Positions 11,591 to 21,288 of a stretch of 64,000 bases of DNA are shown here, one piece after another. The stretch spans positions 202,001 to 266,000 of the forward strand of contig CAUYUJ010009458.1 of the NCBI GenBank assembly GCA_963575745.1, read 5' to 3'. Every line of letters begins with the position of its first letter. The stretch's first letter is position 1. The notes beneath the pieces are model-generated. The model had not been told where the DNA came from, searched no databases, and was given only the letters and a program-made list of their open reading frames with translations. The DNA is from Prorocentrum cordatum. Its lineage: Eukaryota > Sar > Dinophyceae > Prorocentrales > Prorocentraceae. The position numbers were made by a program, and so were the translations under genes.

Positions 11591-13344
11591 TCTGGCGAGG
11601 CGCGCGGAAACGCAGTCCGCAGAACTGCCGTGGCCCAAGAGGGGGCACTGGGAGGCTCGCGGAATCGCCGCGGCTTTTCGGGGCCGAGGAAGGGGCCGCC
11701 CCGCGGGGCGGGCGGAGACGCAGACGCGCATCAACCGATGCACGAGACCCAGTGATCCAGATGCGGCTACCGGATTCTTGTTGCGCGATCTTGCGCAGAG
11801 GCCCAACGCCCGCGGCACTGTGGCTGAGTCTGTGGTTGACTTCGTTAATCGCCACCTCGGCTGCTATCATTCACGCCAGGTCGACCCCGCCAATCCCGCG
11901 GTGTATCGGGGCCGCGTGGAGGTGGCGAACATCAGACTCTCCTGGAGCAAGTCGGCCGGGCTGTGGCGCAGCGTGCCCCTGTCCGGCGGTGCGCGATTGA
12001 CGCGGCCGGTGCACCCGGCGGAGACGCTAGCCTAGCAACAGGCAGCGATGCGAGGGATCCGAATAGCACCTACAGCATCTGCCTGATGACGGACGCGGAC
12101 AACCACGATCAACGTGGAAGCGCGCGAAGGGGGCAGGCTGAGGAGAACCGGCCCTCAGCTCGCCGGCCCAGCGAGCCGCTGCTCACATCGTGCTTGGAAA
12201 CAAGCTTGCATAATCTCGCCCGCTTCTTGTCACTGGAGGTATTCGCGTTGCTTCCGCTCAACTCCGCCAACGTGGATACGCATGTGATAGGATAGCACAC
12301 GCAGAAGTTATGTCAGCCAATGGCTCGACGCACTCGGGAGCGATGCTGGTCGGAGTCTACGCAATGCTGCGGATCCTCGCGCCAGCGGGGTGGCGCGCGC
12401 GTCCGCCGGGGAAGCGGATGCGCGCACTTTGGGGGCGGATGCGCAATGTCATAATTCAGGCAACGGGGCTCGATATGCGCATCGTAACGATTGATCTTCC
12501 ATGCTACACGTGGAGACTACAGCCTATTAAGGGTCACGATCGAGGACCTACACCTGACTGCAATACGGATGCGTCTACGTCACTTCGGACATGAAACAAC
12601 CGCAGGGATGTGGAACCCAGCGGTTCTCACTTGCAAATCGTGACTGCGCACAGCCGCATTCCCACGACAATGTGGAGATGCACGTGTGTGGGCCTTACTC
12701 AGCGCGCACTCGACTGTCGCGGCCCTGGCCGACAACGCGCCGAATGGCGTCGCCATGTCCAAGTGGCACCTACCGAACGCCCGCTGGAAGCGGTAGGCAA
12801 ACAACCCCGAGAGAGAACAGCGGACGCTCTGTACAACGTGCATAATTGTGTAGCATGATGGCAAAGGCCCCAAAGTTTGGGACCTCGCTGCGAGAGGAGC
12901 CCCGCGCGACCTCGGTGCGAATCGTACGATGCGCGATGTCACAGCCGAGGATCAGCCTACTGGCTACGACTGGTGCTCACAATTCCCGAGAGGGGGTGGA
13001 TCATATACGCGCCGATATTTTTCGGGGGGACCCAGGGCCAGTGCTACTTGTAGGAAGGGTGCGGACACGCCCAAAGCACGGGTACTTATTCATCATCCAA
13101 GATGATTGTTCCTCCCTTCCCCGCTCTTCAGGCTGCCGCCGCTTGAATTTTCGACTTCTGAACTGGCGCATGCAAGTGAAGCGCGCATCAAACAGCAGGA
13201 AAAGTAGGGAGCAGGCAAAGCGACAGGTATCAAACAACGAAAAGATAACCACGAACGTTGAGGAAGGAGACGACGACTGCGGCGAGAATCTAAAGGGCCC
13301 CGATTGCAAAGCATGCCAGCATTGATGCACCGCGCGATTCGGAC
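11591..13344 (+). other. Unassigned stretch between protease and methyltransferase-like pieces
   Basis: No motif could be assigned. I looked for integrase HHCC and D,D-35-E motifs and a reverse-transcriptase YxDD box in the three plus frames and did not find them. From about 12.0 kb the sequence is less GC-rich than its surroundings. Frames of 80-160 codons end in all phases. Confidence 0.3.
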
Positions 13345-14227
13345 ATGGATTCCGATTCAGATTCAGAACGAACTTTCCTGACAATATTTGCGGACGCGCG
13401 CGCCGACATCTGCAACGTGTTTCCGACACTATGCTACGGACAGTATAAGTGCGTTGATATGTTGGGGCTCTGCGGCGGGGTAGGATGCACGTCACAACTT
13501 GCTCTAAATGCCGGCTTTCGTCTGATGGTAACCTCGATGAGTAAATTGGCGTTGATCTGGGAAGCCGAAAAGGTGAAACGAGCTATGTTACATTCCCTGC
13601 GCACGTGTAGAGTCGGTTTGGCGATCCTACAACCAGCGCGTCGCACCACGGGATTACCATTATATTTCAACGCCGTGATCAACCACAACACATGGTGGAA
13701 CCACCATCAGGAATAATTGCCGCACATTACTTTTTTGCGGCACCGTTACCAAAACCCTGGATGACCTATGTAGATCTTGGATCCGCGAAGAACCAACTGG
13801 CACCTGGATTGACGAAGTACCTACCTGGCGTACACTGCAAGAACGAAAGTACATACACAAGATTACAACATATCGTGCGCCACAGGGCTAAGATATTCAC
13901 GCGGCACTTGCACCCGTAAGCCCGCGCAGATCATGTGCAATCACCCATGATCTCCTGGCACCTTTTCAAGGCATCAGGTACAACAGTCGCCACGAACGCG
14001 CACAGGTGCGTCCCAGGGAGGTCGCTGCAGCACAGCAATACACGCACGCGCTTCAATCGCCCCTCGTAGACACAGTCCATGCCGCGAAGAAACTTATGGA
14101 GTCAACTGCGGACCCATTTAGCAAGCGGAAGCGCACCCCAGATTTTGTGGTCAATAGCGTTGGTTTCGACCTCGACGCCGGAGACATACCTCCTGGCCCG
14201 TCTGCCGCAATCGCCCGGGCGGTCTAG
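13345..14227 (+). pseudogene. Methyltransferase-like domain of the copia-like polyprotein, frameshifted
   Basis: Three successive frames make one domain. First, 13345-13716 has CVDMLGLCGGVGCTSQLAL at residues 36-54, resembling the glycine-rich SAM-binding loop of Rossmann methyltransferases, and later LQPARRTTGLPLYFNAVINH with NTWWNHH. Second, 13692-13919 continues with AAHYFFAAPLPKPWM. Third, 13937-14227 continues with THDLLAPFQGIRYNSRHERA. This order fits a domain found in dinoflagellate copia-like proteins, in which the middle motif usually carries a Cys where this copy has Arg (PARR). I infer likeness to DNA cytosine-5 methyltransferase motifs I and IV, not activity. With two frame changes and the substituted residue it should be inactive. 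Confidence 0.5.
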
Positions 14228-14398
14228 GGTGCCCTGCGCGCGTAGAAAGCATCCGCAAGGACGCGCCTGACCACGCAAGGGACCCACGTATGCCGTCGGT
14301 GTGAGATTGGCCCTATATACTGGGAGTGCGAGAGCTGTAATAATCACGTTTCAAACAAAGCGGGACATACGAAAACACTTGGCACATGCAGATTCGCA

Positions 14399-14623
14399 AA
14401 GCCATACGAATTGCCTGCCAACTCGTATCAACCTCCAGCTGACGTTTCTCAACTACCAGCGGAAACGCCAGCAACCCCACCAGCAACACCTGAAGTACAT
14501 CCAGATATGCCACGACCAAGCGGCGGGCGCTCAGCGCAGGGCAAACCCAGACTACGATTCACCTCGCCCACGTCCTTCTGCAGATGCCGTTCGGGGTGCT
14601 GGAAGTCATGCTATGTCACGTGA
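14399..14623 (+). pseudogene. Proline-rich tail of the copia-like polyprotein
   Basis: A frame reading LPANSYQPPADVSQLPAETP then repeated PATP units. This is a proline-rich linker of the kind that follows the methyltransferase-like domain. No further domain is recognised before the GGA microsatellite at 14757. Confidence 0.3.
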
Positions 14624-14756
14624 AATAAATGTTGGCGGAGAAGGAGGAGGTGCAGGGAGCTCCAGCGACTATCTACGTGTTAATGGTCGGAAAAAAGGCG
14701 AAGGGGGATAAGGATTAGAGAAGGAGGATAACGGGGAGGAGCTGGATATCGTAAAG

Positions 14757-14866
14757 TGAAGGAGGAGGAAGAGGAGGAGGAGGAGGAGGAGGAGGACGAG
14801 GAGGAGGAGGCGGGGGAGGAGAAGAGGAGGAGGAGGAGGAGGAGGAGGAGGAGGAGGAGGACTCGT
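14757..14866 (+). repeat. (GGA)n microsatellite
   Basis: About 110 bp of GAG/GGA units with few interruptions; a polypurine strand able to form triplex DNA. Reading frames here are poly-Glu or poly-Arg artefacts. Confidence 0.9.
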
Positions 14867-15422
14867 CCGAGCAGTGCGCCGTTCAGTGTCACATCCGGCG
14901 GCCCCCCCCGCTGTGCCAGACTCGGCGGCCCCTCCCTCCCCGAGCGCCCCGCTCGGCCTCGGGCCCACCCCGTGGAGGGGGGGGGGGGGGCGTCGGGCCG
15001 CCCAGGAGTGCGCGTGGGAGCGGGGGAACTCCGCAGACATCGACGCGGAGGACGGGGCTGGGAGCAAACTGCGCCCTCCTCCCCGACTTCCCGGCTCGGG
15101 CGCCGCTCGAAGCAGGTACGGAGACCGTGAGCACGGAGTCCAGCAGCAGTTCTTGCTCACCCTGAGCAGGGCTCGCTGTCGGCGTCGACGCGGACGCTGT
15201 CCACTTGAGACAACAGCGGCCGCCGTTGCGTTTGGGCCACCGTTGTTGTTGAGCATTCTACCCATTTTTCCGTGCAGCCGGCCCAGATCAGTATGTCGGC
15301 CATGCCGGCTCAAGGCTATCCCTGTGCCCTGCATCTCGCGATGCGTGCCTCCTTACACTCCAGTGGCGATGTGGCCTTCGCAAGGGTCTTGTGTCCTCTC
15401 GCGCGTCCTCTCCAGTCAAATC
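14867..15422. other. GC-rich stretch without a recognised gene
   Basis: Frames of up to about 220 codons exist on both strands, but they are proline/arginine-rich and mutually overlapping. No motif or repeat is recognised. Confidence 0.3.
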
Positions 15423-15599
15423 TTAAGTCGGGCCTGTCCCCCTACAGGGGGATTTTCGACGAAAGATAAAACATACCCTAGCAATAGTCCAAAAATAGTT
15501 TGGGCACTATGTTTTGCATATGTTTGACCTTTTTGGGGTATGTTTTGGGGTATTTTTTATTTTTCGTCGAAAATCCCCCTGTAGGGGGACACGCCCGAC
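15423..15599. mobile_element. MITE family A, copy 3 (well preserved)
   Basis: A 177-bp element. The left TIR runs TTAAGTCGGGCCTGTCCC and on through CCCTACAGGGGG and TTTTCGACGAAA. The right TIR is its reverse complement, ending GGGGGACACGCCCGAC, with about 36 bp nearly perfect. Inside each TIR, CCCCCTACAGGGGG is itself a small palindrome. The core is A/T-rich with AATAGTCCAAAAATAGT. It has no coding capacity. A clear target duplication is not visible. Confidence 0.88.
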
Positions 15600-15984
15600 A
15601 GAAGTCAAGTCCGACTGTACCCGCTTCGGACGTCCATGTCGGCGGATGCCCAGTCGAGGCCACCGCGGCCCTCCCCGGCGCTCGTCGCCGCCCCGTTGGC
15701 CGCCAGGGGGCTCCCCGCGGAGCCGCGGCCCGGTCCCCCTCGGCAGCGGGCCGGGGCGAGTCACGCAGCCACGCGCAGAGGGTCAAGCAGTGGCGAAGCC
15801 TCTACGAGGTATTATTATCAAAAGACTAGGGGAACCAACTTCGCATAAAACTCCAAAAATTTAATCTGCGCGTTTTCAAGCTGATATTCAAGAAAGTCGC
15901 CTGTTGAGAGCTCTACGAGGGTCCCGGGAGTAATTTTGTTGGCGGTTTACCGCCGGCTCCCGTCCTGGCGTGCCTATAGTCCTA
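15600..15984. other. No gene; upstream block shared in part with 51197-51236
   Basis: Contains AGCAGTGGCGAAGC at 15786-15799, which recurs at about 51204. Repeat C follows in both places, but about 160 bp of this locus are missing from the other. Nothing else is recognised. Confidence 0.35.
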
Positions 15985-16180
15985 CCAAGCAATGTTCTGA
16001 GAGCCTCTTGTGGCTCCCCCGAAGTGTTCTCAGAACATTTCTGGCTGGGGCTGTCTTGTTTTATCGCATCGGGTGTATGTTCTAAGAGCATTGTTTTTGC
16101 TCTTAGAACATTTTGGGTTTCTGAGAGCATTTCGTGTTAGGACTCTAGGAATGCCGGGACGGTCGGTCCCTGCTCAAGAG
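15985..16180 (+). repeat. Dispersed repeat C, copy 1
   Basis: About 195 bp shared with 51237-51435. Landmarks are AAGTGTTCTCAGAACATTTC, TGGGGCTGTCTTG, the hairpin ATGTTCTAAGAGCA...TGCTCTTAGAACAT (16076-16110, 14-bp stem) and the end AGGAATGCCGGGACGGTCGG. It is non-coding with several palindromes. Class unknown. Confidence 0.75.
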
Positions 16181-16323
16181 GGGGGTAGGGGGAGGACGGA
16201 TGGCTTCTTAGAAGCACCCTTGCTTCTTGGAAGGCGCGGGCCTCCTCTACAGATGTGAGGCGAGGCGCCTTCTAAGGAGCAGCCTCCTTCTAAGAAAAGC
16301 CTTCCCCCCTCCCCCTACACCCC
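16180..16323. mobile_element. Foldback element with about 58-bp inverted arms
   Basis: The left arm GGGGGTAGGGGGAGG...GCTTCTTAGAAG...TTGGAAGGCGC is the approximate reverse complement of the right arm GGCGCCTTCTAAGG...CTTCTAAGAAAAGC...TCCCCCTACACCCC. Identity is about 75-80 percent by eye. CAAG on both flanks could be a 4-bp target duplication. It directly abuts repeat C. Confidence 0.55.
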
Positions 16324-16474
16324 AAGTGTGCGCGCCGCCGATGCACCTTGGGCGGGGAGGGTTCCAGGAACAGATTTCGCTCGGATTTGTGCCCGGTGGG
16401 AGGGCTGACTTTGTCTCAATCGGCAGACCCTTCATCTCTCCAGGGCTCGGCCCATGGCTCGAGAAATTCAAGGC

Positions 16475-16632
16475 TTACCAGCCTGGAACATATCCCTATC
16501 CCTAAGCTGGGCATCGCCTCATCACAATGCCAATCTTAGGGATTCCCTTATTTTTTGAGGGCGCATCCCTAAGATTGTCATCGCGTTTTGGCGTGTCAAT
16601 AATAGGGATAGGGATAAGTTCGAGGCTGGTAA
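16475..16632. mobile_element. Foldback MITE with 5-bp target duplication AAGGC
   Basis: A 158-bp element with ends TTACCAGCCT...AGGCTGGTAA, flanked on both sides by AAGGC (16470-16474 and 16633-16637). The arms are about 65-70 bp and include TATCCCTATCCCTA, CATCGC and AATCTTAGGGAT, each found inverted in the other arm. Non-coding. The perfect flanking duplication supports a real insertion. Confidence 0.75.
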
Positions 16633-16795
16633 AAGGCTGCATGATCATGTAGCCTTCCGGAACTGGCCGCGAATCTCTTGGGTCGTCGCCGGGAACCCAC
16701 CCTCCTCACGCGGCACTGACCCCAGAAGTCCGCGCGGCGTTCGAGAAATGTTGTACTCATGTAGCTCGTTGTTTCTCTGAAGGTCGCCCCCTGCT

Positions 16796-17755
16796 TTGCC
16801 CGGGGGGGCCCAAGAGGCACCAGGGATGTATTTCCGACGTGGCGCGAAGATGGGTCAGGACCACGCCTCGCGACCGACGTCCCCCCACTCCGCCTGTCCC
16901 GCCCTCTCCCTCTGCACCCTCCCCCTTCGCACTCTCCGCCCCTTCCCGCCCGCATCCTCCTCGTCCTCCTCGGCCTCCTCGGCCTCCTCCGTCATCTCGA
17001 CGCGGGGACGTGGTCAGGGCTATCGTATCGAGGAGCGCAGGATGAAGAGCACCCCTGGCCGCGCTCACCTGCTGGACCCCGTGCTGGAGGGCTGGCAGAC
17101 GCTGGGTTCTTTGTTGGTCCGCCTCGTCGCGCTGCTGACTAACGGGTCCGACCCGCCGCAGCAGCGCGAGTGTGTCGCACGAGCCACCCCCCTGTTACGA
17201 GCTCGGGAGGGAAAGAACGACCATCATGTGTACTTCGGCCAGTCCTTGCAGGAGGATGCGCAAGACTGGCGCCTTCGTGCTGGCATTTTCTTGCAGCAGG
17301 AAATGCCGAGCTTGGATGATGTGCAGAGGCTGCTTGTCTGCACCGAGCAGTGGTGCCACCGCCTCCTCGGCCGCAGCCTTCACCGTGCCCGCCTTGGGTA
17401 CATCCGCTGGGCCAAAGGCGTGGCAGCGGAGGCCAGGCATTGTCCACCGTCATGTCAACGACCCGTGGCCGAGCAGCTAGAGACCTACGGCCTCGTCAGG
17501 GACGCCGACGGAGACGTCGCGGCGAGGTCCATCGCCCAACCCGACGCCATCCTGGAGCAGAAGACCCTGTACTGGGAGCCGGTGTGGAAGGACCCGACGT
17601 ACGACGAGGCCGACCTTGTCGAGGCCCTCAACGACACTCTCCGACGTGTTGCTGACGACGGCCCTGATCCGATCACGTCCGACCAGGTGCGCGCGGCCAT
17701 GCGCCGCATGAGTTCGGGCAAGGCGCGCGGCATTGACACAGCTGAGCCCCGCTGA
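16796..17755 (+). pseudogene. LINE 1: linker before reverse transcriptase and RT motif 0/1
   Basis: An open frame of 319 codons. Its first about 80 codons are S/P-rich and probably not element protein; MKSTPGRAHLL at 17041 is a better beginning of coding. The end reads ITSDQVRAAMRRMSSGKARG, matching the amphipathic segment and GKAxGxD signature that open LINE reverse transcriptases. The frame then stops at 17755. The protein evidently continued in the +1 phase from about 17736 with QLSPADLQRMP, so a one-base indel separates the two pieces. The 220 residues before the RT are helical linker without a recognised endonuclease motif. Confidence 0.65.
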
Positions 17756-19997
17756 TCTGCAGCGCATGCCCGAGGACGGCTTCTACGGCCTCGCCTCGCT
17801 CCTCAACGCGTGCGAGGCCTCCGCGGCTTGGCCGTGGCAGCTATCGGCGGTCATTGGAGCCGCCATTCCCAAGCGTGACGGAGGGGACCGCATCATCGGC
17901 ATGCTGCCGACCACCTGCAAGGTCTGGGCGAAGGTGCGAGCTGCTGCCACCGACGAGTGGAGCGACGCCCAGGCCGAGTGGTGGGACACCGCGGTGCGCG
18001 GATCCTCCGCCCTGCGGGCCGCGGTGTGCCGTGCCTGCATGGACGAGTGCGACGTGGAGAATGGGTGGTTCACCGCGACCCTCCTCCTCGACATCAAGAA
18101 GTTGTACGACTCGGTCTCCTTCGTGCGCCTGCTCGCTGCTGCTACGCAGCAGGGGTTCCCCGCGATCGTGGCCGCGATGGAAGTGCAGCAGTACGCAGGG
18201 CCCCGCCACCTGCGCCAGCGTGCCTGGCTTGGGCGCCGACTGCAGCCCGAGCGGTCAGTTGTGGCGGTTTCAGGCAACGGCGGGAAGCTGGCCAAGGTCA
18301 TGCTAGGGCCTGTGATTGCTCGCGCACATCGTGCGTGCGAGCGTGCGCAGCTGTGGACGTTCATCGACGACACGGTCATCCGTTCAGTTGGCACGAGGCA
18401 GTCAGTCAAGGCCGACATCTACCAGGCCGCGGTTGCGCTCAAGCAGGGGCTCGACGAGGCTGGCTTCGAGGTCTCCACCAAGTCTGTGCTGGCGTGCTCG
18501 CCCCCCCCGCTGGGGCGGGCCATCGCTGGCGGCCTCGTGCGGCTTGGCGTGCCTGCCTCGTACGCGGCGCACGCGATGGACCTCGGCGTCGACACGACCT
18601 GCGGGCGCCGTCGGTGCAGGAAGCGCGCCCAGAGGCGCTTCCAGGCTGCCAAGGGTCAGCTGGGCAGGATTCTCCGCATGCGCAAGGAGGTCCGCATGGC
18701 CAAGATCACGAAGGTGCTGTGGGCGACGGGGGCGCAACCTCAGGCGACGTACGGCCACCAGGTCGCTGGCCTCGCGCCCTCCTCGCTCCTGGCGCTGCGC
18801 CGTGGAGCCGCTGCCTCGGCTGTCGGCAAGGGCCCTGGCAGGTGCCTCGCGTCGACCCTGGCGGCCCTGTATGGGCAGCGCGGCCCGGGGCTGGAGCTTC
18901 GGAGGCAGGTCGTCAGCCAGTGGCTCGAGCTCTGGCGCACCCGGCCTGAGGTCCACGGTCGGGCACGCCGCGCCTGGCCCCGCCTGCTCAAGGCCCTGTC
19001 GCAGGCAGGGCCGCATCGCTGGCGGCGCGTCCGCGGGCCAGCTGCCGCTGTGATCGCGGTGCTCCTGGGCACCGAGTGGCGGCCCGAGTCGCCCCAGCGC
19101 TGGGTCCGCCCGACTGGGCCCAACGCGGTCGACGAGTGGATCATCCCTGGCCCCGACGCGGAGTGCTTCGCTGTCGCCGACGCGTCCGAGCTCCTGGACG
19201 ACCTGATTGCGGACTTCGCGAGGCGCATGTGGCAGCGGGCTGCTCTACACCCCGCTGGCGACAGCCTCTGCAACGGCGCCGACATGATGCATGCGCAGCG
19301 GGAGTTGAGGCGCTTCATGGCCGCGGGCGCGCTCGACCAGTGGGCGCAGACGGTCGTCGTCGTCAGCGGCGGCCAGAGGGCGAGGGAGCGCCAGCAGCAG
19401 GCAGGATACGATTCGGAGGTGACTTGCCAGCGCTGTGGCACTGAGAAGGAAACGTTATTCCATCGAATTCGGAGTTGCCCGTGCAACACGGGCCATGCAG
19501 ATTTTGACGCCAGCGAATGCTTGGCCGTGCGTGCGAGGGTGGGCTGGGAGCAAGACCCCGCCTTGTGGTTGCGGGGCGTCTGCCCATCCGACCTCGCTAC
19601 GCCCGTCTTCGACGAGTGCCAGGCGGACTGGGTCGAGCACCAGGGCGAGCCGTTCGACAACTGCAGGATCGAGGGCGAGGAGGTGCTCGACGTTTTCGGC
19701 GATGGCTCGGGCGGCCCGCGCGCAGCCGATCCTCGGCGACGCCGAATAGGAGCTGCTGCTGTCGCTCCTCGGCCTGATGGAGATTCGTGGTCGCCTGCCG
19801 CCGTCGTCTCTAGCGGGCTCCGCGGGCGCAGGCAGACTGCACCTAGAGCCGAGTTGCTCGCTCTTGTTCTCTGCCTCGAGAGCTCGACCGGAAAAAAATA
19901 CGCATTCACACTGATTGCAGGTCTCTGTTGGACGGTTGGAGCGCTGGCCGTCACACTTCGTGCATGGGCAGCAATGGAGATCTTTGGGCCCGCTTGA
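17733..19997 (+). pseudogene. LINE 1: reverse transcriptase and start of RNase H
   Basis: A 754-codon frame opening at a non-ATG codon because it continues the preceding frame. RT motif A is TATLLLDIKKLYDSVSF (about residues 116-132, catalytic D). The catalytic YxDD box is FIDDT near residue 210, preceded by the motif B region VSGNGGKLAKVML. A cysteine-bearing stretch CQRCGTEKETLFHRIRSC (about residues 566-585) follows the thumb. RNase H begins with DVFGDGSGG (about 652-660, first Asp) and RAELLALVLCLE (about 705, catalytic Glu). At an A7 run (19892-19898) the true frame shifts; one extra A restores TDCRSLLDGWSAG with the next RNase H aspartate. The enzyme copies element RNA at a nicked target. 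Both polymerase aspartates survive. Confidence 0.8.
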
Positions 19998-20176
19998 AGC
20001 AGGCGTTGATCAAGCGAGGTAGCAGTAGCAGTGGCATCGATGTGGTTTGGGTCCCGAGTCACCTGGATGAGGACCCTGGGCGGATTGTGAATGAGGGCCT
20101 CCAGTATGTTGCTGCTGGAAACATCTGTGCTGATAAGGGGCTGGGGTGGCGGCTGCGCGGTCGAGCCGATGCATGA
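19907..20176 (+). pseudogene. LINE 1: RNase H C-terminal half
   Basis: Continues RNase H after the A-run frame change. It contains TDC (second catalytic Asp), then NGDLWARLK, VVWVPSHLDED (the V.W..SH signature) and GNICADKG, which carries the final Asp. All four RNase H acidic positions are therefore recognisable across the two frames. The frame stops at 20176, while the following segment of the protein is in another phase from about 20150. Confidence 0.7.
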
Positions 20177-20780
20177 TCGGCGATGCGCCTCGCACCGACG
20201 AGTGGGGCGCGATCGCGGCGCTCGTGAGGCGTCGGGCCCGTCGTGCGCTCACGGAATCGATTTCCCAGGATCCGTGGAATTCGAAGCGTGTCGAGCGCGC
20301 CCGCCCTCCTGCTCAGTCTCGCTTCGAGCTCGCCCTTGCGCGGAGCCCCCACTCGTGGACTCGGTTCCATGGGCGATGGGCTTGCGCGTCGCGCCGCAGA
20401 ATCGCGCCCCCGGCTCAGGTCCTGGAGGCCGCCAACACCCCCTGTGCTCCTGAAGGGGGCCCTTTTCCCTCGGGCGTGTCTGCCGTCCAGGGCCCGATTT
20501 TCTCTGGCAAGGTGCAGGTCCATGAGTCGCACGTGATACACACATGGTTTGAGTTTTCCCTGTACTTCTGCTCCGTTTGTGGCAAGACGGCGTCCACGGA
20601 TTTCCGCCATTTCAATCAGGTCTGTCAGCTCACGCGGAAGGGTAAAGAGAACCTTTCCCGAATTTCGAGAGAGGCCGCCACCCGTGCCCCCAAGGAGCCC
20701 CCAAAGCCGTTGCGTTGGCACAGAGGGCCTTCGCTGGGACGGCCTCGAGGCCCTCGGGGCGGGTCGCGGGTGGTGGGGCC
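20146..20780 (+). pseudogene. LINE 1: C-terminal CxxC domain
   Basis: The frame (open to 20997) starts inside the element and reads EWGAIAALVRRRARRAL, then HTWFEFSLYFCSVCGKTAST followed by DFRHFNQVCQLTRKGKENL. The pattern is aromatic-x-C-x2-C-G ... C ... K-G-(K)-x2-L, a possible zinc-binding tail. A similar pattern occurs in the 47.3-48.4 kb frame (FICMRCKCY...LAERC...KGKHPHY). I believe this is a tail common to dinoflagellate LINE proteins, but its function is unknown to me. Coding character fades after about 20770. Confidence 0.5.
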
Positions 20781-21093
20781 TCCTCGTAAGCGTAGGGCGG
20801 GACACGGCGTCCCACGGCTCCTACTCCTACTCCGTCATCTCGACGCAGCACGCTGCCTCTCGGCTCGAGCCCGACACGATTCTGATCGCCTTCGGCGTCT
20901 CGCCCCGAGACGAGGCCGAGCCTCCTGCGGCGGGCGGGCCCTGCTGGGCAGGCCGCGTGCCTGGGCCGCCCTCTCGGCGGGGTCAGATCGGGCTTGAAGG
21001 GTCGCTCCTGTGCTCTGCAGGGGGGCCTCGTCGGTGGGCCATGGCAGGGGTCGGCATCCCCGGCAGGGAACGCGCAGTTATCGTCCTGAGAGG

Positions 21094-21288
21094 CTCGGGG
21101 GCGGCAAAGAGGGGGGTGATGACTGGGGGGGGGTGGATATCATGGCGGGGGGAATGATATTTCCCCAGATTTCATGGCGCCTCTTCTTATTTCATTACGT
21201 CCCCGGTCACCACGCTGGGCCGCGCACGTGCCGCCGGTCATGATTTGCAGCCCCCCTCTTGGACACCCCCCTCTTGGCCGCTCCCGAG
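21094..21288. mobile_element. MITE family B, copy 2 (well preserved)
   Basis: A 195-bp element from CTCGGGGGCGGCAAAGAGG to CTCTTGGCCGCTCCCGAG, the two ends being imperfect inverted repeats of about 24 bp. The flank AGG on both sides may be a 3-bp target duplication. It contains the near-palindrome ATATCATGGCGG...ATGATAT near 21140. Non-coding. Confidence 0.85.

Larger units (their letters stand above)
5537..14711 (+). mobile_element. Decayed dinoflagellate-type copia-like retroelement
   Basis: Recognisable polyprotein pieces lie in one orientation and in a consistent order: gag basic tail (about 5849-6006), a P/A-rich spacer, RING-H2 (10002-10157), aspartic protease (10883-11260), methyltransferase-like domain (13450-14160) and a P-rich tail (14399-14623). 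Each lies in a different reading frame from the next, so no intact polyprotein exists. I found no LTR pair, integrase or reverse transcriptase inside these limits. The outer boundaries are therefore only the limits of recognised pieces. The 12.0-14.65 kb part is less GC-rich than its surroundings. The layout resembles dinoflagellate proteins usually annotated as copia/TNT pol. Confidence 0.6.
17041..20780 (+). mobile_element. LINE-type retrotransposon 1 (RT + RNase H + CxxC tail), 5'-truncated, frameshifted
   Basis: Four plus-strand frames together make the 3' part of a non-LTR polyprotein: linker, reverse transcriptase, RNase H, and a short cysteine motif near the end. No endonuclease domain is present upstream, so the copy is 5'-truncated near 17 kb. 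Frame changes lie near 17736, 19892-19898 and 20150. Codon third positions are strongly G/C, like GC-rich dinoflagellate genes and unlike the LINE at 38-42 kb. No poly-A tail or target duplication is evident. The limits are those of recognised coding. Confidence 0.8.

Noticed and set aside
4640-14500. QHLKYI-like words at both 4650 and 14490 as evidence of a repeated pol segment or LTR
   Set aside because: At 14490 the more convincing frame is a proline-rich one in another phase; the nucleotide match is short and does not extend.
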